Source of the DNA: an uncultured Gammaproteobacteria bacterium
GTDB taxonomy: Bacteria; Pseudomonadota; Gammaproteobacteria; PS1; Pseudothioglobaceae
Length of the DNA: 38,762 nucleotides
NCBI GenBank assembly: GCA_937899995.1
Contig: CALCCK010000063.1
Span: forward strand, 1 to 38,762
Direction: 5' to 3'
In this document: piece by piece, positions 1 to 9,578 of the stretch
How the letters are laid out: each line of letters begins with the position of its first letter
Numbering within the stretch: position 1 is the stretch's first letter
The notes under the pieces: generated by a model
Told to the model about the DNA's origin: nothing
Databases searched by the model: none
Seen by the model: the letters and a program-made list of their open reading frames with translations, nothing else
Program-made: the position numbers and the translations under genes

Positions 1-90
1 ACTGAAACTAAACAGCGTGGTAGTAGTACATTTTAAAAAAATAAAAAAAATGATTTTTGTTTTTTTGTTTTTTGGTTTTGTTTTTTTTTT
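1..90. other. low-complexity assembly artefact
   Basis: A short unrecognised stretch is followed by A-rich and then T/G-rich homopolymer runs that lead directly into an Illumina adapter. Because it lies outside the adapter it cannot be trusted as genomic DNA. Confidence 0.85.
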
Positions 91-154
91 CAAGCAGAAG
101 ACGGCATACGAGCTAGGCTTGTGACTGGAGTTCAGACGTGTGCTCTTCCGATCT
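91..154 (+). other. Illumina P7 index adapter (contamination)
   Basis: Positions 91-112 match the start of the P7 primer (CAAGCAGAAGACGGCATACG and onward). About eight index-region bases follow, then 121-154 match the TruSeq read-2 primer ending in CTTCCGATCT. This is library adapter left in the assembly. Genuine sequence starts at about 155. Confidence 0.97.
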
Positions 155-1144
155 TTTAGTATGCCAAAGTACCAAGCTGGCTGATAAAACAAGTCCATCA
201 TAAAACATGCCTTGCTCACCTGCAAGTGCTGCCTTACCTAACTTAACCGTGCAGTCTGCTAACTCAGAAATATTTTGGTGTACATCTAATTCACCCGGGA
301 ATGAGATAGCACGCATATCTTGTTCGATACCCAATGATTTTGGGTCAATATCCACGCGACCTTTCTCATCGATACCTTCATAAGACACCATCAAGCCTTT
401 TTGACGCAATGATGGAATCACACCGCCTTCAACACCGCGCACTAATAAAGCACTATCCATACCAGAGGCTTTGACCAAATGGGCGTAAATTGGTGGATAA
501 GGCTTGTGCACATAACCCAAAATAGAATGTGTGATTTTACCTCTAAGCGGGCCAATTAAGGTTTCTACCGTATTAATCACGGTACGTTTAATCACGCGAT
601 TACGTAAAGATACAATATCATGCAACCCTTTACAATAACTTGCTTGGTCAATGTATGTCCAACCAATTGCTGGATTTTCTAATCTTGCTTTGGCTTCAGC
701 TGTTGAATGATCAACCGTTAAACCTAATGCTTTACTAATATGACGATGCGTTAAACCATATTTAGGCGCAACACTGTCCAAGCCGTGAATTACTGTCGGT
801 AAACCTAACTCAGCCAATAAAGGTGGTAAAAATGATGAAATAGGGATGGAGCGATTATAACCACTATAAGGATCGCCCAAATCTACCAAGTGCTCAACGT
901 TGACAGTTTGCTTATCACTCTCAGCTAAAATCGCTGCTAAGATGCCTTCATTTTCCTCCATGGTCTCACGCTTCATACGCAATGCAATTAGGAATATAGC
1001 CGATTGCACATCGTCAATCTCTCCACGAAGTATTGCTTGCATACCATCTTTAGCTTCTTCAAAATCAATATTCTTACTCAAATCAGGGCCAGTGGCCACA
1101 CGCTGAATAATAGATTTCATTAATGCTTGGGAGTCAGTACTCAT
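155..1144 (-). CDS. TrpD-like phosphoribosyltransferase-fold protein, 3' end missing
   Basis: About 330 residues are present before the adapter cuts the C-terminus; full TrpD-family proteins are about 335-345 aa, so little is lost. Residues 1-95 resemble the helical N-terminal domain of the anthranilate phosphoribosyltransferase family, and the rest the catalytic-like domain. The classical TrpD motifs are not intact: the glycine-rich PRPP loop (GTGGDG in TrpD) reads DLGDPYSGYN, and the KHGNR-like motif reads VIHGLDSVAPKYG. This suggests a TrpD2/YbiB-type homologue rather than a tryptophan biosynthesis enzyme, and no other trp gene is nearby. It is last in a five-gene operon, starting 2 nt after the Rieske gene stops. 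Residues after the genuine end (RSEEHTSELQS) are adapter-encoded. The fold is fairly sure; the function is not. Confidence 0.75.
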
Positions 1145-1146
1145 GA

Positions 1147-1449
1147 TTAAACCTCGATATAAATTTTATTATTTTCTTGCTTGATAGCATAAGTTTGCAT
1201 ATCGTCAACATCATCTTCTGAAGAGTCGCCCGTTTCTAAATCAAAACTATAGCCATGTAATGAACACTTAACTCGATTACCTTTTAAACAACCTAATGTA
1301 AGTTTAATATCTTCGTGTGGGCAACGATTCTCTGCACAATATAAAACACTATTATTCATAGTCACAAACAAATCTCTACCTTCAATGCTGATTTCTACCA
1401 TCGTGCCCTCTTTGGGCGCTTGATCTAAAATCTTTATCCAGCTAGACAT
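1147..1449 (-). CDS. Rieske [2Fe-2S] ferredoxin, NirD-like
   Basis: A cytoplasmic Rieske-type electron-transfer protein of about 100 aa. It shows the two cluster-binding motifs, C-x-H (CPHED) and C-x-x-H (CSLHG), near residues 43 and 63. There is no signal peptide or membrane segment. The start beginning MSSWIKI was chosen because it overlaps the upstream stop as TAATG and because the second Rieske protein in this window (nirD at 9579) also starts MSSW. It shares the NirD fold, but sits with a TrpD-like gene rather than a nitrite reductase, so its partner enzyme is unknown. Confidence 0.85.
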   Translation of the reverse strand: MSSWIKILDQAPKEGTMVEISIEGRDLFVTMNNSVLYCAENRCPHEDIKLTLGCLKGNRVKCSLHGYSFDLETGDSSEDDVDDMQTYAIKQENNKIYIEV

Positions 1450-2054
1450 TAAAATAATCTCCAAATACTATTTCTATCCAACTCTGATCTACATTGATCA
1501 AGCTGTTGTCTATATTTTCGTGCATTACTAGCAACACCTCTAGCAACACTCATCAACCATGGCTTGGCCTCATATGTCTTCTTATTAAAGCCATTGTGAC
1601 CTTCGTGATACGCTAAGTATTGGTGGTAGGCATCTGTTTTCTTAATACCCGATAATGCCTCTGATCGATCAATATACCAGCCAACAAAATCTGCAGCATC
1701 GTCAAAATCATCACGGTCTGCACCTTTATTTCCGGTTTTTAATTGATACCAGTCCCAAGTCTTATCTTGAACTTGCGCAAAACCATAAGCTGTTGTTAGT
1801 CTTAGCCAAGGTATCACTCCAAAAAGTTTTTCTCTCGGTGGTTTTGCATCAGAAGCAAAGCGAGATTCTTGATATATAATAGCTAATTGCACATACATTG
1901 GGGAACCGTATTTTTTCTCACTGGCTTTAACCGAGCGATACCAACTAACCTCTTCATCCATCAAATTACAAATATTACTAACCTCAACTGCCGGTGTTGA
2001 AAAACACCCACTCAACAGGGTTGAGAGAAAAATAATCAGTAAACTTTTTTTCAT
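1449..2054 (-). CDS. SLT-domain-like lipoprotein (putative lytic transglycosylase)
   Basis: 201 aa. The N-terminus is a lipoprotein signal: two lysines, a hydrophobic stretch, then the lipobox LLSGC with Cys17 as the likely lipidated residue. Residues about 50-150 resemble the lysozyme-like transglycosylase SLT fold. QESRF gives a candidate catalytic Glu, followed by AYGFAQVQDKTW, comparable to the GLMQI-type motif of Slt enzymes. The expected role is peptidoglycan cleavage from the outer-membrane inner face. Start and stop are coupled on both sides by TAATG overlaps, so it is translated as part of the tpm operon. Family assignment is from motifs only. Confidence 0.75.
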   Translation of the reverse strand: MKKSLLIIFLSTLLSGCFSTPAVEVSNICNLMDEEVSWYRSVKASEKKYGSPMYVQLAIIYQESRFASDAKPPREKLFGVIPWLRLTTAYGFAQVQDKTWDWYQLKTGNKGADRDDFDDAADFVGWYIDRSEALSGIKKTDAYHQYLAYHEGHNGFNKKTYEAKPWLMSVARGVASNARKYRQQLDQCRSELDRNSIWRLF

Positions 2055-2374
2055 TAGCCTGCTGCTGGGAAAAATACCTTATAAGCCACAACAACTTGCA
2101 GAATAAACAATACAGCAAACATGCCTTTAATTGCACCATCTGACAATGGGGCTGCCGATTCAGTATTGCCAGATTTCTCTAATTCAACATTAGTTGCCAC
2201 CATACCTTTTTCAGAACTTTCTGCCTGAAACACAACACGTGTATCTGCTGTTAAACGTGACTTGTTATAAATATTCTTTTGGTGAACGAAATATTTCTCA
2301 CCATCATCACCTGTAATAAAACCATACCCTTTAGTACCAAACTGTGCGACTACACCCTTTAATTTTTTTGCCAT
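2054..2374 (-). CDS. cold-shock-domain protein with C-terminal membrane segment
   Basis: About 106 aa. The N-terminal 65 residues form a cold-shock/OB-fold domain with RNP1-like KGYGFI and RNP2-like YFVHQ motifs, expected to bind single-stranded nucleic acid. The C-terminus has one hydrophobic helix (MFAVLFILQVVVAYKVFF), so the domain is probably tethered to the inner membrane. The start MAKKLKG was chosen over an upstream one because GGAG lies just upstream and the cold-shock domain begins there; a longer start would run into tpm. It begins 2 nt after the tpm stop. Confidence 0.8.
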   Translation of the reverse strand: MAKKLKGVVAQFGTKGYGFITGDDGEKYFVHQKNIYNKSRLTADTRVVFQAESSEKGMVATNVELEKSGNTESAAPLSDGAIKGMFAVLFILQVVVAYKVFFPAAG

Positions 2375-2376
2375 TT

Positions 2377-3033
2377 TTACTCTCCATTCTTGTGCAAACA
2401 ATAAGTTGCTTTTTCAATAAAATCTACGCCAGCGCGTAGAAACTTAGGCTCATTTTTAATGTCATTAAAACATTGTAATTGTTGACATTCGAACCCATTA
2501 CTAAACAGTGAAACCACCTCATCCTCATCAACTGCAAAAGGCGGGCCACTTATTTGTGATTGCGGATAATTTAGTGTCAATAATAACACCCTGCAATCAT
2601 TCGATATTATAGAGTATAAATGCTGCGCATATTTTGCTCTTAAATCAACTGCTAGCGCGATTAGCGCTGCACGATCATACACTGCAGAAACTGATTTTAA
2701 TATAGCCTCATCCAATGCAAAGTAATCCCCACAATACAAAGTAATATTGTCACCTTGGTACATCGTAAATTGATCTGTTTGATGTATTGTGTAAGTAAGA
2801 TTATTTTCATCAAAAAATTGCTCAATAGCCAATTGGCTGAGTTCAACGCCAATCACCTTAAAGCCTTGCTCAAGCAAATAAACCATATCATAGCTTTTGC
2901 CACATAAAGGTACAAATACCGTGTCGCCTTGACTTAGTTGTAAGTAATCTATAAATTCAATCAGCTTAGAGTTTACTTGCTTTCGGTGCCAACCTGTTTC
3001 TCCATCTTTCCAACGCTGTATCCAATCTGTCAT
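2377..3033 (-). CDS. tpm: thiopurine S-methyltransferase family protein
   Basis: 218 aa, the usual length for bacterial TPMT. The SAM-binding fold shows FVPLCGKSYDM and GVELS in the N-terminal half, and a C-terminal NEPKFLRAGV segment; the opening W-x-x-RW-x-x-GETGWH is typical of the family. Members S-methylate thiopurines and, in several bacteria, selenium or tellurium oxyanions. The natural substrate here cannot be told from sequence. It is first in the minus-strand operon running to 155 and is divergent from the TlpA-like gene, with only 26 nt between the start codons. Confidence 0.9.
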   Translation of the reverse strand: MTDWIQRWKDGETGWHRKQVNSKLIEFIDYLQLSQGDTVFVPLCGKSYDMVYLLEQGFKVIGVELSQLAIEQFFDENNLTYTIHQTDQFTMYQGDNITLYCGDYFALDEAILKSVSAVYDRAALIALAVDLRAKYAQHLYSIISNDCRVLLLTLNYPQSQISGPPFAVDEDEVVSLFSNGFECQQLQCFNDIKNEPKFLRAGVDFIEKATYCLHKNGE

Positions 3034-3059
3034 TGTTATCCTTAAGTATAATATGTAAC

Positions 3060-3560
3060 ATGAAAATTAATCGCCCAAGCAGAAAAACCATCATGCAATT
3101 TATGATGGTTATTTTAGCCATTTTTGTCATCCGTGCATGGCAACAGCAAGACCTCACTCAAGGCATGACACCTAGCTTCAGTTCTCAAACCTTAACCGGT
3201 GAAGTCATAAATTCTAATCCTTTGCCTGATCAAAGTGTTTTGATTCACTTTTGGGCAACTTGGTGCCCGGTTTGTGCTGTCGAAAATGATAACATTCAAG
3301 CCATATCTGAAGACTACAAAGTGCTTAACATCGCTATTCAATCTGGCTCTGATGAAGACATTAAAAAATACGCCGAAGAAAACAACCTGAAATTAGACAA
3401 CATCATTAACGATCAGTCTGGTTCTTTGTCTCGATTATTCGGCATTAAAGGCACACCCAGTAGTTTTTTCATCAATACCGAAGGTCGCATCCAATTTGTT
3501 GAAGTGGGCTATACCACTACACTAGGTTATCGACTAAGACTCTGGTGGGCTGGGCTTTGA
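3060..3560 (+). CDS. membrane-anchored TlpA/ResA-like thioredoxin
   Basis: 166 aa. A positively charged N-terminus and one hydrophobic helix (about residues 11-26) anchor it in the inner membrane, with the thioredoxin domain outside. The active site is WCPVC (Cys69, Cys72), and the cis-proline loop is GTPSS. It resembles protein disulfide reductases of the ScsD/TlpA type, which act in periplasmic thiol exchange or cytochrome maturation. The ATG at 3060 is used because an upstream TTG would place residues before the charged start. Its stop overlaps the start of ung. Confidence 0.85.
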   Translation: MKINRPSRKTIMQFMMVILAIFVIRAWQQQDLTQGMTPSFSSQTLTGEVINSNPLPDQSVLIHFWATWCPVCAVENDNIQAISEDYKVLNIAIQSGSDEDIKKYAEENNLKLDNIINDQSGSLSRLFGIKGTPSSFFINTEGRIQFVEVGYTTTLGYRLRLWWAGL

Positions 3561-4216
3561 TCGCCGACTGGTCTCAACAACTTGATTTTATTTTTAAGCA
3601 AGATTATTACCAACAACTGCTTAAATTTCTAGAATACGAATCAGTGCGCAACAAAATTATTTATCCACCTAAAGATCAAATATTCAATGCTTTCGATCTA
3701 AGTAGTTTTGACAATACTAAGGTTGTTATTCTTGGGCAAGACCCTTACCATAACGAAGGCCAAGCACATGGTTTGAGCTTCTCAGTACCTGAGGGTGTTA
3801 GCATTCCACCTTCACTGAGAAACATCTATCAAGAGCTAGAATCAGACCTCAATATTAAACCCAGTAAAAATGGCAATTTAACCCATTGGGCTACCCAAGG
3901 TGTTTTGCTACTCAATAGTGTACTGACCGTTGAAAAAAACTCACCAGGCTCACATGCCAAATCAGGCTGGGTTGATTTCACCGACACGGTGATTGATGTT
4001 TTAAATGAACAAAAACAAAATTTGGTGTTTTTATTGTGGGGCACCTATGCACAACAAAAAGCTGAACTGATTGATCAAAACAAACACTTGGTTTTAACCG
4101 CAGCTCATCCGTCTCCCTTCTCAGCCCACAAAGGCTTTTTTGGCTGCAAACATTTCTCTCAATCCAATGAATATCTTAAAATACACAACCAACAACCTAT
4201 TGATTGGACACTATGA
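3557..4216 (+). CDS. ung: uracil-DNA glycosylase
   Basis: Family 1 uracil-DNA glycosylase, about 219 aa, which removes uracil from DNA at the start of base-excision repair. Visible motifs are VILGQDPYH (catalytic Asp), LLLNSVLTV and [17 protein letters not shown] (DNA-intercalation loop). There is no suitable ATG at the start. A TTG at 3557 overlaps the previous stop as TTGA and aligns with the E. coli N-terminus; a GTG at 3545 is the alternative. It overlaps pdxB by 4 nt (ATGA). The product is certain, the exact start is not. Confidence 0.95.
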   Translation: MIADWSQQLDFIFKQDYYQQLLKFLEYESVRNKIIYPPKDQIFNAFDLSSFDNTKVVILGQDPYHNEGQAHGLSFSVPEGVSIPPSLRNIYQELESDLNIKPSKNGNLTHWATQGVLLLNSVLTVEKNSPGSHAKSGWVDFTDTVIDVLNEQKQNLVFLLWGTYAQQKAELIDQNKHLVLTAAHPSPFSAHKGFFGCKHFSQSNEYLKIHNQQPIDWTL

Positions 4217-5256
4217 AATTAGTTATTGACGATGCATGCTACGCCTACAATGAGATGTTCTCACAATTTGGTGAGATTATTACTTTGCCTGGTCGAAACA
4301 TTGATTCAGACTCTGTAAAGGATACAGACATACTCATCGTACGCTCACGTACCAAAGTCAACCAATCGCTACTAGAAGGAAGCAAAGTTAAGTTTGTTGG
4401 CTCAACGGTTGCTGGTCTTGATCATGTTGATCAAGATTATTTAGCAAAAAACAATATTACTTTCTTTTCAGCTCAAGGCTGTAACTCAATGGCAGTGGCC
4501 GAATTTGTTATTACTGCGATTGTTAATTTGGCCGATGAACTTGAGTTTGATTATCGCGACAAAACTTTGGGAATAATCGGTGTGGGTAATGTCGGCTCAA
4601 GATTGGCAGCCAAAGCTCAACTAATGGGCATTAAAACTCTACTTAATGATCCACTACGTCAAGCACGTGAAAATTTACCTCATTTTGTTGATTTAGACAC
4701 AGCACTTAGTGCAGATATTGTTACTTTTCACACACCACTGACTTTTGATGGAAAACACCCATCCTACCAATTATTAAATAAAAGTAATTTCCACAATATT
4801 ACCAACCAAACTATTATGTTTAATGCTGCTCGAGGTGGTGTGATCGTTGAAAATATTTGGCAAAAAACTCAAACAATGGCCAATATCATTGACTGCTGGG
4901 AAAATGAACCAGACATCAACCAAAATCTACAAAAAAATGCCTATTGGGCCACACCACACATTGCTGGACACTCAGTTGATGCCAAATTTATGGGTAGTTT
5001 TATGGTTTATGAGGCTTTATGTGACTTTACTGGTCACAAACAAGATGAAAGCATTGTTAATTTGATTAATCCAGGCGTTTTAGAAGTTAAAAAACATAAT
5101 CTTAAAGATACACTAAACGAAATTTATGATTTTAAGCAAGACACAGCGGCAATCAAAAATATTGGAAATTTTGAAGATTATCGAAGAAACTATCCTATTC
5201 GCTATGAATGGCCACATTACAATAGCCTAACTGCACTACCTATTGTCAATAATTAA
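4213..5256 (+). CDS. pdxB: erythronate-4-phosphate dehydrogenase
   Basis: 347 aa. NAD-dependent D-2-hydroxyacid dehydrogenase acting on 4-phosphoerythronate in the DXP-dependent pyridoxal phosphate pathway. It has the Rossmann motif [16 protein letters not shown], the FHTPLT segment, an NAARGG catalytic-Arg region, DCWENEP with the catalytic Glu, and ATPHIAGHS with the catalytic His. The order follows E. coli PdxB closely. The start at 4213 is preferred to an upstream TTG because it gives the classic ATGA overlap with ung. The stop shares TTAA with the convergent DmsBC gene. Confidence 0.95.
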   Translation: MKLVIDDACYAYNEMFSQFGEIITLPGRNIDSDSVKDTDILIVRSRTKVNQSLLEGSKVKFVGSTVAGLDHVDQDYLAKNNITFFSAQGCNSMAVAEFVITAIVNLADELEFDYRDKTLGIIGVGNVGSRLAAKAQLMGIKTLLNDPLRQARENLPHFVDLDTALSADIVTFHTPLTFDGKHPSYQLLNKSNFHNITNQTIMFNAARGGVIVENIWQKTQTMANIIDCWENEPDINQNLQKNAYWATPHIAGHSVDAKFMGSFMVYEALCDFTGHKQDESIVNLINPGVLEVKKHNLKDTLNEIYDFKQDTAAIKNIGNFEDYRRNYPIRYEWPHYNSLTALPIVNN

Positions 5257-7121
5257 CCACCTCTAACAATTGACCTTAATTGCATTAAGGCATCCTTGAA
5301 AGTAGTTTGTTTTATCGTACTAATTAGCGCTTTTACATCAAACTTATGATGGCGTTCGGCCATGACACCCATTTGTGGCATATCGGCTAATCCTGTTTCA
5401 ATCGCATGCTCTTTGAACTTGTCATTTTTCCAGAAGAAACCACCTGGCATAGTTGTTGGAATAACTACGGCATAAAACAAGATTCTACCTAAATAAGCTG
5501 AAACTAGAACAGACACAAAACTAACTGTAAATAATAAAGTACTTGGCTCAATCATTAACAAAATCATGATAGCCATATTGATGCCCAGCATCGAATTACG
5601 TAAACGGTAAGTTTTACCAAATGTAGTCACTTGCTCAAAATAAGATGCTTGACCTTCGCCGGTTTTTTGTACATCTTTGCGATGCACAACATGGCCAATA
5701 CTCTCGAATGCTAATCCGAATAAAACAATTGATGCAAACTGTGATATAGCAATATCACTCAAACCAAATGGCATCAATAGTACTCCGAATAACAAACTAC
5801 CAAGGCTTAATGCTGTGCCATAAAAGGCACTACCTGTTTGCCAATGATCCCAAAATGGTCTAGCTGGAATTCGATAAAGTTTGTACATGTAATAAGAACC
5901 TGCAGCAAGCCCTATAAATGTTACAGCGTAAGCAATATTTATTAAAAATTCTAAACCAGTAATATATACTGCCAGCAACATGATTAACCCGATAAAGAAG
6001 ATAGTCACACCAAGGATTTCTCGACTAACCGGCGATAATCTTAAATTGTAATAACCACGATAAAAGAATTGAGGCTTGCCTAAATGCATATTGAGCTTAA
6101 ATAATCCATAGCCTAATAATACTAATAGCACAGCCAAAATCACAGTCATACCATCAACATTGGTTGCGACCACTGAATCTATATTAAATAAATCAGACAC
6201 AATTAACCATAGACTTGCTCCCATCACCGTCTGTACACATAATGTAAAGATTGCATGTGCATTTTCATGAGAATTAATTAATGTACGTATACCCCATGCT
6301 TTTTTGTGTGAATGTTTTGTATCATCTAAAACAGATTTGAATTCACCATCTTCTTGCTTGTGATATTTAATCGGCATACCATCAGGTCTGACCATGTCTC
6401 GTTGCGTATCTTTTGTTTGCTGAAAACGGATATTGGGATGAGTGATCTCAGGATCTGGGAAACCTGGAATCGAAATTTTTGCTTGATCTCTATTCTTAGG
6501 TATATTTTCCACTACACCGAAATCTAGTGCAAAACTCAAACATGCAGCAACACATGCAGGCTGAAGACCCACCTCAAGACGATCAACACACATATTACAT
6601 TTACTTACTTGACCCTTGACTGGATCTAGTTGTGGTGCATTATATGGACATACCCAAGTACAATATCCACAGCCAAAACAAATATCTGGATCTTGTAATA
6701 CTGCACCATACTCAGCAAATTTGGTATAGGCACGAGTTGGGCATCCTGTTAAACATACTGGATCATCACAATGATTACAGGCCATGGAAAGATTAAGACG
6801 CTGATAATTAGGATATGAGCCACCCTCAACAAAGCCAACTGAACGGTATGCTATATGATCAGGAACATCATTTTTTTCACTACAGGCTGATTCACAAGCA
6901 TGACAACCAATACAATTATCTGCATTAAAATAAAAGCCATGTTGTTTATAACGATTAGGATTATCGCCAATACTGGTGTCACCATTGATATTTAAACTCT
7001 GATTACGTAACGGATCACCTGCTTCAGTTGTTTCAATAGAATCGCCATAACAATTGGTTTGTTTAGTTTGTTTATCCCATAAAAAGGCATCTTTTGGCTC
7101 ATCTGACCTAACTTTCCACAT
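5253..7121 (-). CDS. DmsB-DmsC fusion: four-cluster ferredoxin plus quinol-side membrane anchor
   Basis: 622 aa. Residues 60-200 carry sixteen cysteines in four groups (70/73/76/80, 115/118/123/127, 148/151/154/158, 175/178/190/194), the arrangement of DmsB-type subunits with four [4Fe-4S] clusters. From about residue 280 to 580 there are roughly eight hydrophobic helices of DmsC type, expected to bind and oxidise quinol in the inner membrane. DmsB and DmsC are normally separate chains. The gene starts 9 nt after the nasA-like gene stops, with AGGA upstream, so it is the likely electron donor for that molybdoenzyme (inference). A role with a different molybdoenzyme cannot be excluded. Confidence 0.85.
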   Translation of the reverse strand: MWKVRSDEPKDAFLWDKQTKQTNCYGDSIETTEAGDPLRNQSLNINGDTSIGDNPNRYKQHGFYFNADNCIGCHACESACSEKNDVPDHIAYRSVGFVEGGSYPNYQRLNLSMACNHCDDPVCLTGCPTRAYTKFAEYGAVLQDPDICFGCGYCTWVCPYNAPQLDPVKGQVSKCNMCVDRLEVGLQPACVAACLSFALDFGVVENIPKNRDQAKISIPGFPDPEITHPNIRFQQTKDTQRDMVRPDGMPIKYHKQEDGEFKSVLDDTKHSHKKAWGIRTLINSHENAHAIFTLCVQTVMGASLWLIVSDLFNIDSVVATNVDGMTVILAVLLVLLGYGLFKLNMHLGKPQFFYRGYYNLRLSPVSREILGVTIFFIGLIMLLAVYITGLEFLINIAYAVTFIGLAAGSYYMYKLYRIPARPFWDHWQTGSAFYGTALSLGSLLFGVLLMPFGLSDIAISQFASIVLFGLAFESIGHVVHRKDVQKTGEGQASYFEQVTTFGKTYRLRNSMLGINMAIMILLMIEPSTLLFTVSFVSVLVSAYLGRILFYAVVIPTTMPGGFFWKNDKFKEHAIETGLADMPQMGVMAERHHKFDVKALISTIKQTTFKDALMQLRSIVRGG

Positions 7122-7130
7122 AATATTTTC

Positions 7131-9335
7131 CTAAAATTCTCTCATTTCCATGCTCAACTGTGCAGCTGCTTTTTGATCTTTAATAATTTCAACTCTAACC
7201 GCTTGTTGCTTATAAGCTGGTTGTCTTGAATGTGGATCTAATAAACCCAGTGTTAATCGATTGGCGCAATCATGAAAATGGAATGGTAAGAACACCATGT
7301 TCTTTGCCACACGATTGGTAAATTTTGCCATTACAATTGCATCTGATCGTCTAGAAACTAAGCGTACATAATCACCATCCTTAGCCCCTATTTCAATAGC
7401 TAAATCAGGATTTATTTCAATAAACGGGATAGGGCTAAATTTATTATTATTAGCCACTTTTCCAGTTTTACTACGCCCATGCCAATGCTCAACCAATCTA
7501 CCTGTATTCAACCAAATCGGATACCTTTCATCAGGGACTTCGTTATTATCAATAAAAGGAAGTGGTATCAATTTTGCCTTGCCATCTTCATATCTAAAGG
7601 TAGCATCCTCTGTATAGATACGCTTACCTCCTGCTGGTGGCTGCTCTCCATTCTTAGCCTGTTCTTCTGTATATGGCCATTGAATGCCTCGGTTCTTTTC
7701 AATATTTTCATAGTTCATGCCTGATATATCGCATAGACGCCCCTTAGATAACACTTTCATCTCTTCAAATACGTCTGAAGTTTTTTCTGGAAAAGTTACC
7801 TTGTTATCTGTATTAAAACGCTTAGCCATTTCATTGAAAATCCAAAAATCTGGTCGCGAGTCGCCATACGGCTCAATAATTCCACCGACTAAATTCACAC
7901 GTCTTTCAGTGTTGGTCATCACGCCAGTTTTTTCTGCCCATACCCCCGCCGGTAAAAATACATTGGCATATTGATTACTTTCAGAATCTTGATAACAATC
8001 TTGAACGACGCAATATTCTAATTTTTCCATTGCCTTTCTGATTCTAGCTGTATTAGGCAAAGAAGAGAGTGGATTGGTAGCAATGAGCCACAAGCCTTTA
8101 ATTTCACCAGTTTCAATCGCTCTATAGATATCAGTTTGAAACATGCCACGCTTAGTTGGTAAAAAATCAACATCAATATTCCAATATTTAGCGATATCTT
8201 CTCGATCTTTTGGATTTTCTAAAAATCGATAATTAGGTAGTCCCGAACATGACGACCATTCTCGCGTACCCATAGCGTTACACTGACCAGTGATAGACAA
8301 ACTAGTACCACCTGGAATGCCGATGTTACCGGTAATAAGTGCTAAATTATTGATACCAACCACTCCATCAGAGCCATGAGTTGATTGATTAATACCCATT
8401 GCCCAGATTTGCATTGCAGCTTTCGATTTGGCAAATAATCTAGCCACCACTCTAATGGTATCTTCATCAATGCCGCAAATTTTAGAGGCTGTCACCGGAT
8501 CGTACTTATCTACTTCAGCTTTCAACTCATCAAGCCCATTGGTGTTCTTTTCAATATAGTCCTTATCTTCTAGCCCTTCGTTTAGAATAACATACATTAA
8601 GGCATTCATTAATACAACATCGGTGCCTGGTGTTACCGTTAAATGAATATCTGCACTTTGCGCCAACATAGTAACTCGTGGATCGACGACAATGAGTGGG
8701 AAATTACGCTTCTCCTGAGCCTCTTTCATTCTCCAATAGATAATTGGATGTTGCTCGGGTAAATTTGAGCCCCAAGCAATTAAACAATCAGTATGCTCAA
8801 AATCCTCATAACAACCTGGAGGGCCGTCTGAACCAAACGAGCGCTTATAACCTGATACGGCTGAAGCCATACAAAGCGTGGTATTACCATCGTAATTATT
8901 AGTGCCAATCAGACCACGAATCAATTTCCCCAGAGTATAAAACTCCTCAGTTAACATTTGACCAGTGGAAACCACTGCTATAGAATCCCTACCATATTTT
9001 TCTTGGATTTTTTTCAAATTATTCGCAACATCATCAATTGCAGTGTCCCAAGTAGTTTCTTTAAACTCTTCGTGCCAACTATTACGTATCAGTGGTTTAT
9101 CGCCACGACCCTCTGAAACAAACAACTCGTGCTCCATAATTCCTTTTAAACATAACTTACCACGATTAACGTCTGCACCGCCCACACCTCTTGAAGATAC
9201 TGCGTGGTTGTCTTTATTAAAGCCAACCTCCATAGAGCAGCCCGTAGAGCAATAGCCACAAGTAGCATACTTCCATTCAACAATTTTCTTATCAGTAATT
9301 TTGATTGGATTTTTCTGAGTTCTTCCGAGTAACAT
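7131..9335 (-). CDS. nasA: assimilatory-type nitrate reductase catalytic subunit
   Basis: 734 aa molybdopterin oxidoreductase. Cys26, Cys29, Cys33 and Cys62 bind the N-terminal [4Fe-4S] cluster, and Cys155 in TTLCMASAV is the expected molybdenum ligand as in NasA/NarB. The C-terminal MopB domain (WLNTGRLVEHWHGRSKTG) is present. There is no twin-arginine signal, so it acts in the cytoplasm, reducing nitrate to nitrite. The [2Fe-2S] C-terminal extension of some NasA proteins is missing. Neighbours narK, nirB and nirD support nitrate as substrate; formate dehydrogenase-like alternatives are less likely. AGGAT lies upstream of the start. Confidence 0.88.
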   Translation of the reverse strand: MLLGRTQKNPIKITDKKIVEWKYATCGYCSTGCSMEVGFNKDNHAVSSRGVGGADVNRGKLCLKGIMEHELFVSEGRGDKPLIRNSWHEEFKETTWDTAIDDVANNLKKIQEKYGRDSIAVVSTGQMLTEEFYTLGKLIRGLIGTNNYDGNTTLCMASAVSGYKRSFGSDGPPGCYEDFEHTDCLIAWGSNLPEQHPIIYWRMKEAQEKRNFPLIVVDPRVTMLAQSADIHLTVTPGTDVVLMNALMYVILNEGLEDKDYIEKNTNGLDELKAEVDKYDPVTASKICGIDEDTIRVVARLFAKSKAAMQIWAMGINQSTHGSDGVVGINNLALITGNIGIPGGTSLSITGQCNAMGTREWSSCSGLPNYRFLENPKDREDIAKYWNIDVDFLPTKRGMFQTDIYRAIETGEIKGLWLIATNPLSSLPNTARIRKAMEKLEYCVVQDCYQDSESNQYANVFLPAGVWAEKTGVMTNTERRVNLVGGIIEPYGDSRPDFWIFNEMAKRFNTDNKVTFPEKTSDVFEEMKVLSKGRLCDISGMNYENIEKNRGIQWPYTEEQAKNGEQPPAGGKRIYTEDATFRYEDGKAKLIPLPFIDNNEVPDERYPIWLNTGRLVEHWHGRSKTGKVANNNKFSPIPFIEINPDLAIEIGAKDGDYVRLVSRRSDAIVMAKFTNRVAKNMVFLPFHFHDCANRLTLGLLDPHSRQPAYKQQAVRVEIIKDQKAAAQLSMEMREF

Positions 9336-9371
9336 TTTTTTATCCTAGTTAATTTTGTTAATACTGAATAT

Positions 9372-9554
9372 TTAAGTTAGTATACGTACAGAAATAAATT
9401 TGATTATAAATTTTAATGTGTCGGCAAATATTAAACTGCCAATCGACAACATGGCCATTGAAGATGGTTCGTTAATGCCATTACTATACACAATCATAAG
9501 GCCAAAAAACATCCAACTAAACGCCCACACAAACTTCCAAATATAATTTTTCAT
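9372..9554 (-). CDS. small two-helix membrane protein, unknown
   Basis: 60 aa with two hydrophobic segments (about 5-25 and 32-54) separated by a short polar loop, and basic residues at both ends. It lies between nirD and nasA, 24 nt after nirD and 36 nt before nasA, on the same strand. A purine-rich GAGAGA stretch sits just upstream of its ATG, which supports translation. No family is recognised. It may be an accessory to the nitrate reductase, but this is only inferred from position. Confidence 0.6.
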   Translation of the reverse strand: MKNYIWKFVWAFSWMFFGLMIVYSNGINEPSSMAMLSIGSLIFADTLKFIIKFISVRILT

Positions 9555-9578
9555 TATTCTCTCTCTTCTTCAATATTT

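Noticed and set aside
1147-1449. Second nitrite reductase small subunit working with nirB
   Set aside because: A separate nirD lies directly after nirB; this Rieske gene is in another operon and its partner is unknown.
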